A DNA stretch of 64,000 nucleotides from Corynebacterium sp. MSK297 (GCF_030232885.1 NZ_JASPGD010000004.1:217159-281158), one strand, 5' to 3'; counted from the stretch's first letter, positions 39,490 to 47,937 are shown. The notes: generated from the sequence alone by a model not told the origin. Translations and numbers: made by a program.

Positions 39490-40842
39490 ATGAGCACATT
39501 ATTAAACAGCGTGCTGATCGCTAACCGCGGTGAAATCGCCCTGCGCATCATTCGCGCGTGCCGTGAGCTCGGCATCAAATCGATCCTTGCATATTCCGAA
39601 GGTGACAAAGATTCGTTGCCGGTGAAGCTGGCAGATCAAGCCGTATGCATTGGCCCTGCTAACGCTGCAAAAAGCTACAACAATCCGGAATTGATTATGT
39701 CTGCAGCAATGGCCTTTGGTGCAGATGCGATTCACCCGGGTTACGGATTCCTTTCGGAAAAAGCAGACTTTGTCGACATGGTCGAGGAAGAAGAAATTGG
39801 TTTCGTCGGCCCGAAGGCAGACCACATTCGCTTGATGGGCGATAAGATTGCCGCGAAGAAAGTGGCACGCAAGGCCGGCGTACCGACTGTGCCAGGTTCC
39901 GATGGCTTGGTGAGTGATGTTGATGAGGCTTTCAAAATTGCCAAAGAAGCAGGATTCCCGTTGTTGATTAAGGCAGCTGCCGGTGGTGGAGGCCGTGGTA
40001 TGCGTGTGGTGGAATCGGAAGACACGCTAGCCAAAGACTTGGACGAAATTATGTCCGAGGCAGAAACTGCGTTTAACGATCCATCTGTCTACATCGAGCG
40101 CTATCTGACGGACATCCGCCACATCGAAATTCAGATGCTGGCTGATGGCGAAAACGCTGTTGCATTGGGCGAGCGCGATTGCACTTCGCAGCGACGTAAT
40201 CAAAAGCTGATTGAAGAGGCGCCTTCGCCGGCTATCGACGAGGAATTGCGTGCCGGGCTAGAACAGGCGGCTATTAACCTCTGTAAAGAAGTTGGATACA
40301 AAAATGCCGGTACCGTGGAGTTTGTTTTCGATAACACGGAGAACAAGTACTATTTCATCGAGATGAATACCCGTATCCAGGTGGAGCACCCTGTCACCGA
40401 GATGGTCACCGGCGTCGACCTGATTAAAGAGCAGCTGCGTATTGCTTCTGGCTTGCCGCTGTCGATCACCCAAGACGATGTGCACATCAAAGGCCATGCC
40501 ATTGAGTGCCGCATCAACGCGGAGGATCCTAACGAGAACTTCGCACCGCGTCCAGGAAAAATCACCGAATTCCGTGCCCCAGGCGGTTTTGGTGTGCGTA
40601 TGGATACCCACATTGAAACTGGCTATACGATTCCGCCGTTTTATGATTCGATGGTCGGAAAGCTTATTGTCTGGGCGGAAGACCGCGATGAAGCGATTTC
40701 TCGGATGTTGCGCTCGATTGATGAGTTAGTGACGGAAGGTGTGGTTACCACTGCACCATTCCAAGCAATGCTGTTGGACAGCGAGAAATTCCGTTCGGGA
40801 GATTTCAATACAGGCTATGTAGCGAAACTTCTCGAAGGTTAA
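39490..40842 (+). CDS. Biotin carboxylase subunit
   Basis: About 450 residues, AccC-like length. The N-terminal domain begins VLIANRGEIALRIIRACREL. The ATP-grasp domain includes the glycine loop KAAAGGGGRGMRVV and ERDCTSQRRNQKLIEEAPS. The catalytic region is EMNTRIQVEHPVTEMVTGVD, and the C-terminal domain has GHAIECRINAEDP. It lacks a fused BCCP or carboxyltransferase, unlike the one-chain pyruvate carboxylase typical of Corynebacterium. ATG 39490 is chosen (TTG 39481 is in frame). A 25-base gap separates it from the reductase gene. Confidence 0.92.
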   Translation: MSTLLNSVLIANRGEIALRIIRACRELGIKSILAYSEGDKDSLPVKLADQAVCIGPANAAKSYNNPELIMSAAMAFGADAIHPGYGFLSEKADFVDMVEEEEIGFVGPKADHIRLMGDKIAAKKVARKAGVPTVPGSDGLVSDVDEAFKIAKEAGFPLLIKAAAGGGGRGMRVVESEDTLAKDLDEIMSEAETAFNDPSVYIERYLTDIRHIEIQMLADGENAVALGERDCTSQRRNQKLIEEAPSPAIDEELRAGLEQAAINLCKEVGYKNAGTVEFVFDNTENKYYFIEMNTRIQVEHPVTEMVTGVDLIKEQLRIASGLPLSITQDDVHIKGHAIECRINAEDPNENFAPRPGKITEFRAPGGFGVRMDTHIETGYTIPPFYDSMVGKLIVWAEDRDEAISRMLRSIDELVTEGVVTTAPFQAMLLDSEKFRSGDFNTGYVAKLLEG

Positions 40843-40867
40843 TCGTCGGTATGAGAGGGTAGACACA

Positions 40868-41977
40868 ATGTATGTTCGCGTAGATGAGATCACTCGATGC
40901 ACTCCATCGATCAGTGCATTCAAGTTGGTGCCCGAAGGTGAAGAAGTATTGCCGAACTTTACGTCGGGAGCGCATATCGATGTGCACTTGCCTGGTGGTT
41001 TCATGCGGCAGTATTCGTTGTACCGTTTACCCTCTGATGAACAATCTTCTGGAGGTAATTCCGCGGACAATTTTGACACTCACGGAGACCGGAAAGAGGC
41101 TAGCAACGGTGGAGATGCCCCTAGTTGTTACCGGATCGCGGTAAAGCGCGAGCCTGATTCACGTGGTGGTTCAATTGCTGCGCATGAATTAGAAGAAGGC
41201 GCGCGGTTAGAAATCTCCGAACCGCGGAATAACTTTCCTATGATTAGAGGTGCACAACGCCACGTTTTTCTTGCTGCTGGAGTAGGCATTACACCCATTT
41301 TCGAGCACGCTCGCAGGCTGCACGAAAAAGGCGCAAATTTTCAAGTTTTGTACGTGGCGAAATCTGCAGAGGAAGCGGCACTGTCCGAAGAACTCAAGCA
41401 GATGTGTCCCGATAACGTGGAATTTGTCTTTGGTGAAAACCGCAGGGCAGACCACACTGCTATGGTTCGAGAGGTTATTGAAGGACCGGAACCAGAACAA
41501 CGCAGTGGTGGCTTTTTGAAGCGTGCTACCCGGAAAGTGTTGGGGAAAGACGATCCAGCTCGTTTCCATGGTGTGCATGTATATATGTGTGGTCCTGCCG
41601 GGTTCATGGATTCCGCCCGTGCGGTGGCTCGTGAGTTTTTGCCGGATACTCGTATTCATAATGAGAATTTTCATCCTCGGACTTCGGCGCACCAAGAAGG
41701 AGACGAACCTTTTGTCGTAGAGGTCGATGGCGAAAAGTTCACTATCGGCGTCAGGGAAACGATCGCCGAGGTTCTCGATAGGCATGATGTTCCGGTATAT
41801 ACCTCCTGTGAGGAAGGTACGTGTGGCACCTGTCAGATGATGGTGGTGGAAGGAGCTGCTGATCATCGTGATTCGGTGTTTAGTACTGAACAGCACCAAG
41901 CAGGGCGTATTGCTACGTGTGTATCTCGTGCTGAGGGAGAAAAACTCGTCTTGCGCCGTTGTGACCAAGACGACTAA
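40868..41977 (+). CDS. Phthalate-dioxygenase-reductase-like flavoprotein with C-terminal 2Fe-2S domain
   Basis: 369 residues. The N-terminal FAD/FMN-binding barrel has RQYSLYRL (flavin motif), followed by the nucleotide-binding domain (HVFLAAGVGITPIFEHARRL; YMCGPAGFMDSA) and a plant-type ferredoxin domain with YTSCEEGTCGTCQMM plus a distal IATCV cysteine. This order defines the PDR/VanB group, which feeds electrons to oxygenases. About 30 extra polar residues (Gly/Asn/Asp-rich) interrupt the flavin domain after RLPSD, and another insertion lies near residue 200 (EQRSGGFLKRATRKVLGKDD). It starts 25 bases after biotin carboxylase and precedes the Lcp-like gene. Confidence 0.87.
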   Translation: MYVRVDEITRCTPSISAFKLVPEGEEVLPNFTSGAHIDVHLPGGFMRQYSLYRLPSDEQSSGGNSADNFDTHGDRKEASNGGDAPSCYRIAVKREPDSRGGSIAAHELEEGARLEISEPRNNFPMIRGAQRHVFLAAGVGITPIFEHARRLHEKGANFQVLYVAKSAEEAALSEELKQMCPDNVEFVFGENRRADHTAMVREVIEGPEPEQRSGGFLKRATRKVLGKDDPARFHGVHVYMCGPAGFMDSARAVAREFLPDTRIHNENFHPRTSAHQEGDEPFVVEVDGEKFTIGVRETIAEVLDRHDVPVYTSCEEGTCGTCQMMVVEGAADHRDSVFSTEQHQAGRIATCVSRAEGEKLVLRRCDQDD

Positions 41978-42045
41978 TCTAGCGACCAGCGTTTTTTGTC
42001 GCAGGGTGCGACATCATTCTTAGCTACTTCGCAGTTTCTATTCTG

Positions 42046-42077
42046 ATTGCACAATCCGATGATTTTGATTGTGCAAT
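42046..42077. promoter_or_regulatory. Perfect 11-bp inverted repeat upstream of the Lcp-like gene
   Basis: ATTGCACAATC (42046-42056) and GATTGTGCAAT (42067-42077) around CGATGATTTT. There is no T-tract, so an operator fits better than a terminator. The arms contain the motif ATTGTGCAAT also seen at 24013-24022. Confidence 0.6.
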
Positions 42078-42148
42078 TGTGCCATATATAAACATTACGT
42101 CGCCAACAATGCAAGATTTTGTGAATGGCGCTATATACTCAATTCATT

Positions 42149-42164
42149 AATGATGTAGATCACA
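42149..42164. promoter_or_regulatory. GlxR/CRP-like half-matched site before the Lcp-like gene
   Basis: AATGATGTAGATCACA matches 10 of 12 fixed positions of TGTGA-N2-TA-N2-TCACA, the GlxR (CRP-family) consensus of corynebacteria. It lies 39 bases before the ATG, so it would overlap or follow the promoter. Inference from the consensus only. Confidence 0.4.
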
Positions 42165-42202
42165 ATTGTTGCTCGAGGGCTATCGAGATTACGGAGATTA
42201 CA

Positions 42203-43594
42203 ATGTCTAGTCCCACCACAAACCATCACGAGAAACAGAAGACGGCTCACGTTTCCCACGCGCTTGGGGAATTGGAGATTTTGCCTCGTTCGGAAAATCC
42301 TTACGAGGACTACCGCTATTTTTACCGAGATGGTATGCCTCTTCGCCCGGCACCAGAACGTCGTACTGCGAAACCATCATGGTCAACACTGCGCCACAAT
42401 ATTTTCGATAAGTGGCATCACGTTCGTGATCAATGGACCTATGATTCGCTGCAAACGCGTTTGTTGGATGACCACATGTGGCAGACTGATGAACAAGGCA
42501 ACGCGCTGGCTGAGATGTTCAAGCGCGTCGGTGCGAAAAAGGGCCGTTCCGATTTCGAAGTCGCGTTGAATCAGGGAATTGAGGCGGTAAACAACCCGGA
42601 GCCGGAATTGCTGGCGTTTTTCGACCACGTCGACCACTTGCCGGAATGGCTGGACCTGGAAGCAGCTGAGCGTGGGCGAGTTGCATATTATAACGTCACG
42701 CCTTCTTCAGAGCTGTTGGCCATCGCCTTTGCCTATTGGGCAACTGCAATGGAAGACCGTACGTCTGCCGCAACTGCACAAACGGCCATGTTTGAAAATA
42801 AAGCCATGCAACGAGTTAAAGAAACTGTGCAGTTCTTCGTTGATCTCGGGCGCCATGGCGTTTTTGATCGCTATAGCGATGGTTTTAAAGCCGCAGTTCG
42901 GGTACGTGTTGCACATGCGCAAGCTAATCGCGGACTGGAACGTCTCTGGGGTAAAGACCACTACAACACCTTTGGACGCCCAATCGGCTCGAGCTTCTTG
43001 GTTTCTGGTGAGGGATGGTTTGCGCTCATGCCGTTGGCTATTGATGAATTCTTCGGTCGGCCACATTCTGGACGAGACTGGGACGATGTAGCGATGTATT
43101 GGGCCTACGTTCTTTATGTCATGGGGGCCGAAGACCGCATTATCCCGAAAACCGGTGATGAAATGCGCAAAATGACGGATTACATCTACGCCAATGGTGG
43201 CATGTCGAGCGACTACCGCGTACAGATTTCTACAGCGTTAATGAGCGCTCTCGAGGAAATTGATAAGAAGATTCCAGCTGTCGTCTTGGGTGCGCTCACC
43301 CTCATCGTCGGAGAAGACGACGTTCGATTCATGGTGAAAGATACTAAGTGGGAAAACGCCACTCTCAAGCCCATTGCAGCGGCTTTTGCTGCGAAAGCTC
43401 GGGCTGAGGCGGCTTTCTACCGCGCAAAAGATCACCTTCCAGGGGCGAACAAGCGGAAACAAAAACGTGCCCAGGATGGGCGGCCGCCATGGTTGGATAA
43501 TTTCGAATTGGTGCAAAAACACCTTGAGAAAAACAACCTTGACGTCAAGACCGATTACGCGCTGCACGATACATCTGCAGAAGCTATGCGCTAA
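42203..43594 (+). CDS. Lcp-like large MpaB/DUF2236 oxygenase
   Basis: 463 residues, in the size range of latex-clearing protein (Lcp) rather than the 300-residue MpaB copies. Family features: ELLAIAFAYWATAMEDRTSA, DRYSDGFKAAVRVRVAHAQA (the Arg...His segment matching the heme region of Lcp), and FGRPIGSSFLVSGEGWFALM. No Sec or Tat signal, unlike secreted Lcp, so it would act in the cytoplasm. The C-terminal 60 residues are Lys-rich. The start is ATG 42203 with CGGAG upstream; a longer frame begins at 42125 but has no ribosome site. The 11-bp inverted repeat and the GlxR-like site lie upstream. Confidence 0.78.
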   Translation: MSSPTTNHHEKQKTAHVSHALGELEILPRSENPYEDYRYFYRDGMPLRPAPERRTAKPSWSTLRHNIFDKWHHVRDQWTYDSLQTRLLDDHMWQTDEQGNALAEMFKRVGAKKGRSDFEVALNQGIEAVNNPEPELLAFFDHVDHLPEWLDLEAAERGRVAYYNVTPSSELLAIAFAYWATAMEDRTSAATAQTAMFENKAMQRVKETVQFFVDLGRHGVFDRYSDGFKAAVRVRVAHAQANRGLERLWGKDHYNTFGRPIGSSFLVSGEGWFALMPLAIDEFFGRPHSGRDWDDVAMYWAYVLYVMGAEDRIIPKTGDEMRKMTDYIYANGGMSSDYRVQISTALMSALEEIDKKIPAVVLGALTLIVGEDDVRFMVKDTKWENATLKPIAAAFAAKARAEAAFYRAKDHLPGANKRKQKRAQDGRPPWLDNFELVQKHLEKNNLDVKTDYALHDTSAEAMR

Positions 43595-43600
43595 TCCCAG

Positions 43601-44016
43601 GCGCACTCCCTACTGGACGTACTCTTTGTATCTGCCGGACGGCTTGCAACCTGGAGGAGAAGGCTTCTTCCATACTGGCATGGTGCGGGCAATGCATGCG
43701 CATGTGCGTCGTGTACATACTGCTCTGGGGTTATACCTGGACCAAGGAAGAACAGCAGGACATTTACTACCTGTGGAAGGTCGCAGGCCGCATGGTGGGG
43801 GTTCCGGAGACGTACGGAATTGCGTGCCAACGAATGCAACAGATTCTCGAGTTTTCGACACCAACTGTGGCCGAAAGATTCGATCTGTTGCGTAAGAACC
43901 CGGGAGCTTTAGAGGAGGAGATTGCAAGAAACGAGCAGCTAATCATAGGTATTCTCGATCCAGAAGCAGCGTATCTGAAGCAGGACGACGGCGTCGTCGT
44001 CAAAGACGCTGCATAA
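43601..44016 (+). pseudogene. Remnant of a second Lcp-like gene (broken)
   Basis: Two reading frames carry family-like pieces. From about 43610, YWTYSLYLPDGLQPGGEGFF and MVRAMHAHVRRVH correspond to the region before the heme-site helix. Then, in another frame from about 43730, WTKEEQQDIYYLWKVAGRMV and VPETYGIACQRMQQILEF resemble the C-terminal part of the family. The two pieces sit closer than in an intact protein, so there is an internal deletion plus a frame change between about 43700 and 43740. No start or ribosome site is present. It lies directly downstream of the intact Lcp-like gene, suggesting an old tandem duplication or a decayed partner. Confidence 0.62.
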
Positions 44017-44162
44017 TGGTAACAACTACCAACGCCAAAATCTGCGTGTTATGCCCTGTGTATTTCGCGCGGTGTGAAAATCACATGGTGTTCGGTAGTC
44101 TCTAATCAAACTGAACATTAACTGCAAACGATTCTCTGATCTTGCAAAGGAAGTTTTTTATC

Positions 44163-45536
44163 ATGTCCATTCCATATCGCGTACAAAACCCGGCCACGAA
44201 CGAGGTCGTCGAATCATTTGATACGGCGACAGACCAGGAAATCCAGGATGTTTTGAGCAAGGCTCATGAGGCATTCCAGACTTGGCGGAACACCACTTTC
44301 GCAGAGCGCGCCAAGATTGTTAACAAGGCTGCGGATTTGCTGCGTGAGCGTAAAACCGAGCTAGCAAAGATCGCTGCAGAAGAAATGGGTAAGCAGATCC
44401 CAGAGCTGGAAGGAGAGGTTGAGTTCTCCGCTAATATTCTGGCGTTTTACGCGGATCGTGCAGAAGAATACTCCGCTGATATGCCAATTGAGGTTCCTGG
44501 CGGTAAGGCAGTGATGCGTCGTTTGCCACTCGGTGTTCTGCTGGGCATCATGCCGTGGAACTACCCTTACTACCAGGTTGCCCGCTTTGCTGGCCCGAAC
44601 TTGATGAACGGCAACGGCATTATTTTGAAGCACGCCGAGATCTGCCCGAAGTCGTCGGCAGCGTTCGAGAAGATCTTCCTCGAGGCAGGTCTACCAGAAG
44701 GCGTTTTCAACAACGTTTATGCTAATCACGGCCAGATCTCCACTATCATTGCTGATAAGCGCATTCAGGGCGTTTCCCTGACTGGTTCCGAGCGCGCAGG
44801 TGCCGCGGTTGCTTCACAGGCAGGTAAAGCACTGAAGAAGTGCGTGCTTGAGTTGGGCGGTACTGACCCATACATCGTGCTGGATACGAACGATGTCAAG
44901 GACGCAGCAAAGGTCGCTTGGGAAAAGCGCATCGACAACACTGGTCAGGCGTGCACCTCGAACAAACGCATCATTGTCATGGAGGATATCTACGACGAGT
45001 TCGTTGATGAGATGGTGCGTATCGCAGAATCCTACAAGCCTGGCGATCCACTCAACCCGAACGAGGGCGAGTTCTACCCACTGTCTTCCCGCGATGCTGC
45101 GGAGAAGCTTAACGACCAGGTACAGCGTGCGGTGCAAGAAGGTGCCAAGCTGCACACCGGCGGTGAACTGCACGAGTCCGCTGCGTACTACAGCCCAGCT
45201 GTGCTGACCGACGTGCCAGTTGGTTCCGAGTCCTACTACGACGAATTCTTCGGCCCAGTTGCTGAGATCTACTCCGTGAGCTCGGAAGAAGAAGCCATCG
45301 AGCTGGCAAACAACTCGAACTACGGCTTGGGCGGCGCAGTTTTCTCGGAAGACAAAGAACGTGCCAAGAAGGTTGCCGACAAGATCGAGTCCGGCATGAT
45401 CCACGTCAACCTGCCACAGGCCATGACGCCAGTGCTGCCATTCGGTGGCGTGAAGAACTCCGGCTTCGGCCGTGAGCTTTCCGTGCTGGCGCTTGATGAG
45501 TTCGTGAACAAGCAGTCCTTCTACGTCAACGACTAA
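44163..45536 (+). CDS. Succinate-semialdehyde dehydrogenase-like aldehyde dehydrogenase (GabD1-type)
   Basis: 457 residues. It has PWNYPYYQVARFAGPNLMNG, SLTGSERAGAAVASQAGKAL, the catalytic Glu in CVLELGGTDPYIVLDTNDV, the catalytic Cys in NNTGQACTSNKRIIV-like DNTGQACTSNKRII, and FFGPVAEIYSVSSEEEAI. The spelling ELGGTDP and the short length mark the GabD1 (Rv0234c-like) group of NAD(P)-dependent semialdehyde dehydrogenases. ATG 44163 follows AAGGAAG; a longer frame from 44142 is less likely. It differs clearly from the 526-residue dehydrogenase at 27883-29463. A strong terminator follows. Confidence 0.9.
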   Translation: MSIPYRVQNPATNEVVESFDTATDQEIQDVLSKAHEAFQTWRNTTFAERAKIVNKAADLLRERKTELAKIAAEEMGKQIPELEGEVEFSANILAFYADRAEEYSADMPIEVPGGKAVMRRLPLGVLLGIMPWNYPYYQVARFAGPNLMNGNGIILKHAEICPKSSAAFEKIFLEAGLPEGVFNNVYANHGQISTIIADKRIQGVSLTGSERAGAAVASQAGKALKKCVLELGGTDPYIVLDTNDVKDAAKVAWEKRIDNTGQACTSNKRIIVMEDIYDEFVDEMVRIAESYKPGDPLNPNEGEFYPLSSRDAAEKLNDQVQRAVQEGAKLHTGGELHESAAYYSPAVLTDVPVGSESYYDEFFGPVAEIYSVSSEEEAIELANNSNYGLGGAVFSEDKERAKKVADKIESGMIHVNLPQAMTPVLPFGGVKNSGFGRELSVLALDEFVNKQSFYVND

Positions 45537-45581
45537 GAAGCGATTGACAAAAGCGACTGACTAATAAGCTCAGTTGGCTTT

Positions 45582-45613
45582 CACCCGCGGTCCGTGTATT
45601 CGGGCCGCGGGTG
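45582..45613. terminator. Terminator between aldehyde dehydrogenase and photolyase genes
   Basis: CACCCGCGGTCCG (45582-45594) pairs with CGGGCCGCGGGTG (45601-45613): 13 bp with one G:U, 6-base loop, then TTAGTTTTT. The photolyase stop codon begins one base further on. Confidence 0.85.
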
Positions 45614-47155
45614 TTAGTTTTTGATCTCGTCGTAAGACGCTAAGGCTTGGCGACGGGATTCTTTCAGATCTACCACCGGCTGCGGATACATCGGAGTCGC
45701 GTACTCTGGAACCCAGTGCTGGATATAACGGTAATCGGGGTCGAAACGCTTGGCCTGAGTATCAGGGTTGAAAATCCGGAAATATGGTGCAGCGTCATCG
45801 CCACAACCAGCAGCCCACTGCCAATTGAAAGGGTTCGATGCTGGGTCAGCATCCACCAGGGTGTCCCAGAACCACGCTTCACCGTGGCGCCAATGGATAC
45901 CGAGGTTCTTCGTCAAAAAACTCGCAACCACCATGCGCACCCGGTTGTGCATAGTGCCGGTTTCCCACAATTCGCGCATCCCGGCATCAACCACCGCAAT
46001 GCCCGTTTTCCCAGCCCGCCATGCCGAGAAGACGTCGCGAAAATCGTCGGCTGTGGCGACCTCCGGAATGTCTTTCTCGGTTTCTGGCCAACGCGGATCT
46101 CGGCGCGTGTTCGCTAGGCGTCGGGCTTCTTCTTCATCCCAGTGCCAATCGAAATGATCGAATTGCTCCCGCACATTGCGCCGGTGCAGCTCTGGCAAAT
46201 GATAGAGACGGTGCCACGCAAAATCGCGCCACAATAATTCACGTAGGAATGCAGAGGCGTCCTCGCCAGCAATGCGCCCAGTATCACTCGCTTCGGTAAC
46301 CAGAGCCCACAGGCGGTGGATGCTGATCTCGCCGAAGCGTAAATACGGTGATAGCCGGGAAGTTGCCTGCTTATCTAAACGGTCACGATCAGCAACATAG
46401 TGTGGCGCTTGTTTCCGTGCAGCCGCCGCTAATTGGTCTAGAAACCCTTCGGCGACCTGCCAGGCCGGGTTTTCTCCGGGGCTCCAGTGTTGGGCTAGGG
46501 AATGCGTCCAGTCGGGCTCGTTCCAGTCAGGCAGCGGGGGCGGGGCGGGAAAATCTATGCCGGGGCCTGCGATCCCAGTTGGACCTAGTTCATCATGACT
46601 TGTCGGCGAACGGGCTTGATCATTGACATTGTTGAGGTAGCTGGCAACATTATCTTCTGCAATAGTGCGGGCGGTTTTCGCAAACGGAGTGTAGACCTTA
46701 TATTGCTTGCCCTGTTGTGTCTGCACTTCCCAGGGCTCGGTTAATAAGTGTCCGGGAAAACTTTTCGCAGCTACGCCGCGCTCATGCAGCACCTGTTTAA
46801 TTTCTGCATCCAGCTCGCGCAAAGGCTTGTGATAGCGCCGTGACCAGCCCACCGCGGATACCCCGAATTTCTCGACGACGGTAGGAATGATCTCGCGCGG
46901 ATCGCCCTGGTAATACAGCAGCGGAACACCGTGGGTAGCCAAACGCTTGTTCAGTTGGTGCACGCTGCGTTGCCACCACCAACGCGCGGCTGCGCCTAGT
47001 GCCCGGGCCCCTGTTACAGCTGCATCTTCATCGATAACAACGGCAATTACTGGTCCTTGCTTCGCAGCCCAAGCGAGTGCCGCGTTATCTTGCAAGCGGA
47101 GATCATCCCGAAACCACATCAGTGCCGGCTGTGGAGTGTCTTTTTCACTTGGCAT
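45614..47155 (-). CDS. phr: Deoxyribodipyrimidine photolyase
   Basis: 513 residues. Light-driven repair of cyclobutane pyrimidine dimers. The N-terminal antenna domain starts ALMWFRDDLRLQDNAALAWA. The C-terminal FAD domain has LSPYLRFGEISIHRLWALV, RELLWRDFAWHRLYH, GMRELWETGTMHNRVRMVVA, LTKNLGIHWRHGEAWFWDTL and DADPASNPFNWQWAAGCG, all class I photolyase signatures; the tryptophans of the electron chain are visible. It converges on the aldehyde dehydrogenase through a shared terminator. Confidence 0.95.
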   Translation of the reverse strand: MPSEKDTPQPALMWFRDDLRLQDNAALAWAAKQGPVIAVVIDEDAAVTGARALGAAARWWWQRSVHQLNKRLATHGVPLLYYQGDPREIIPTVVEKFGVSAVGWSRRYHKPLRELDAEIKQVLHERGVAAKSFPGHLLTEPWEVQTQQGKQYKVYTPFAKTARTIAEDNVASYLNNVNDQARSPTSHDELGPTGIAGPGIDFPAPPPLPDWNEPDWTHSLAQHWSPGENPAWQVAEGFLDQLAAAARKQAPHYVADRDRLDKQATSRLSPYLRFGEISIHRLWALVTEASDTGRIAGEDASAFLRELLWRDFAWHRLYHLPELHRRNVREQFDHFDWHWDEEEARRLANTRRDPRWPETEKDIPEVATADDFRDVFSAWRAGKTGIAVVDAGMRELWETGTMHNRVRMVVASFLTKNLGIHWRHGEAWFWDTLVDADPASNPFNWQWAAGCGDDAAPYFRIFNPDTQAKRFDPDYRYIQHWVPEYATPMYPQPVVDLKESRRQALASYDEIKN

Positions 47156-47236
47156 GCATGCAACACCGAACCTTTCAGCGTTGTGTCTGTGTACGGGAGG
47201 GGGCCTGCTGTGCTGGCGGGGCAGTGCCTAGGCTGG

Positions 47237-47911
47237 TTAGCGCAGCACCACAAGCGCATCATTGCCGCCGGTGCAGCGGATGATTTTCGTGGGCTCGTTG
47301 ATGCAGCGCATATCGTATTTGTGCTCGGTTACCGGGGAACTAACGGAAACCGTGCGCGGTAAAGTTGCGCGCAGTCCGTCGTCGAAAGAAACACCGTCTA
47401 TCAGGGCATGTGCGACGTTTGCGGCAAACTCGCATGAGGTATTGCCTTTATTCGCATCGACGGCGGTGATCGAGATCCCCAGGCCATCGCCATACACGCA
47501 TACCTCGAGGTTCATGCCATCAAGGTGGATATGGGATCCGACTTTGAGCCCGGAAACTTGGCTTTTCAATTCGTTGTAGACCCGTTGTTCTGCTTCGCTA
47601 GCGCTCTCCGATGAGCCGGTCCGGCTTTCCGACGGCGTGTGCGGTTCGCGAGCATCGCTGCTGCTTGTGGATCCTTGTGCTGAGTCGTCGTTTGTAGAAG
47701 CGCTCGCATTCTTGCTGCTGTTCGCGTCTGCGGACGCAGTTTCGACTACCGTGGAAGTCCGTGTCGTCGTCGCGCCATCACCAAAGACATTTGCGGCCAT
47801 ATTCGATGCAGCAGAACAACCAGCACAACTCGCAATAGTCACACAGCCGACGAGCGAGACCGTAGCCTTGTAGAGGGGGCGGTAACCGCGCAAAGCAGAG
47901 AACAAACGCAT
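47237..47911 (-). CDS. Putative lipoprotein, function unknown
   Basis: 224 residues from ATG 47909-47911. A basic start and hydrophobic core lead to a Cys-rich lipobox region (TIASCAGCSAAS, about residues 24-35). A Thr/Ser/Ala-rich linker (about 40-100) follows, then a compact C-terminal domain of about 115 residues including KVGSHIHLDGMNLEVCVYGD and YDMRCINEPTKIIRCTGGND. Cysteines in that domain could form disulfides. Not recognised. The longer in-frame start at 47992 is rejected because it would place the signal internally. Downstream of ltbR on the same strand. Confidence 0.6.
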   Translation of the reverse strand: MRLFSALRGYRPLYKATVSLVGCVTIASCAGCSAASNMAANVFGDGATTTRTSTVVETASADANSSKNASASTNDDSAQGSTSSSDAREPHTPSESRTGSSESASEAEQRVYNELKSQVSGLKVGSHIHLDGMNLEVCVYGDGLGISITAVDANKGNTSCEFAANVAHALIDGVSFDDGLRATLPRTVSVSSPVTEHKYDMRCINEPTKIIRCTGGNDALVVLR

Positions 47912-47937
47912 AAAGCTAATCTTAAACCATTGCACAT

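Noticed and set aside
37366..40842. Acetyl-, propionyl-, methylcrotonyl- or geranyl-CoA carboxylase
   Set aside because: The carboxyltransferase is a metal-dependent barrel with DTTLRD and HTHS motifs, not the crotonase-fold acyl-CoA type.
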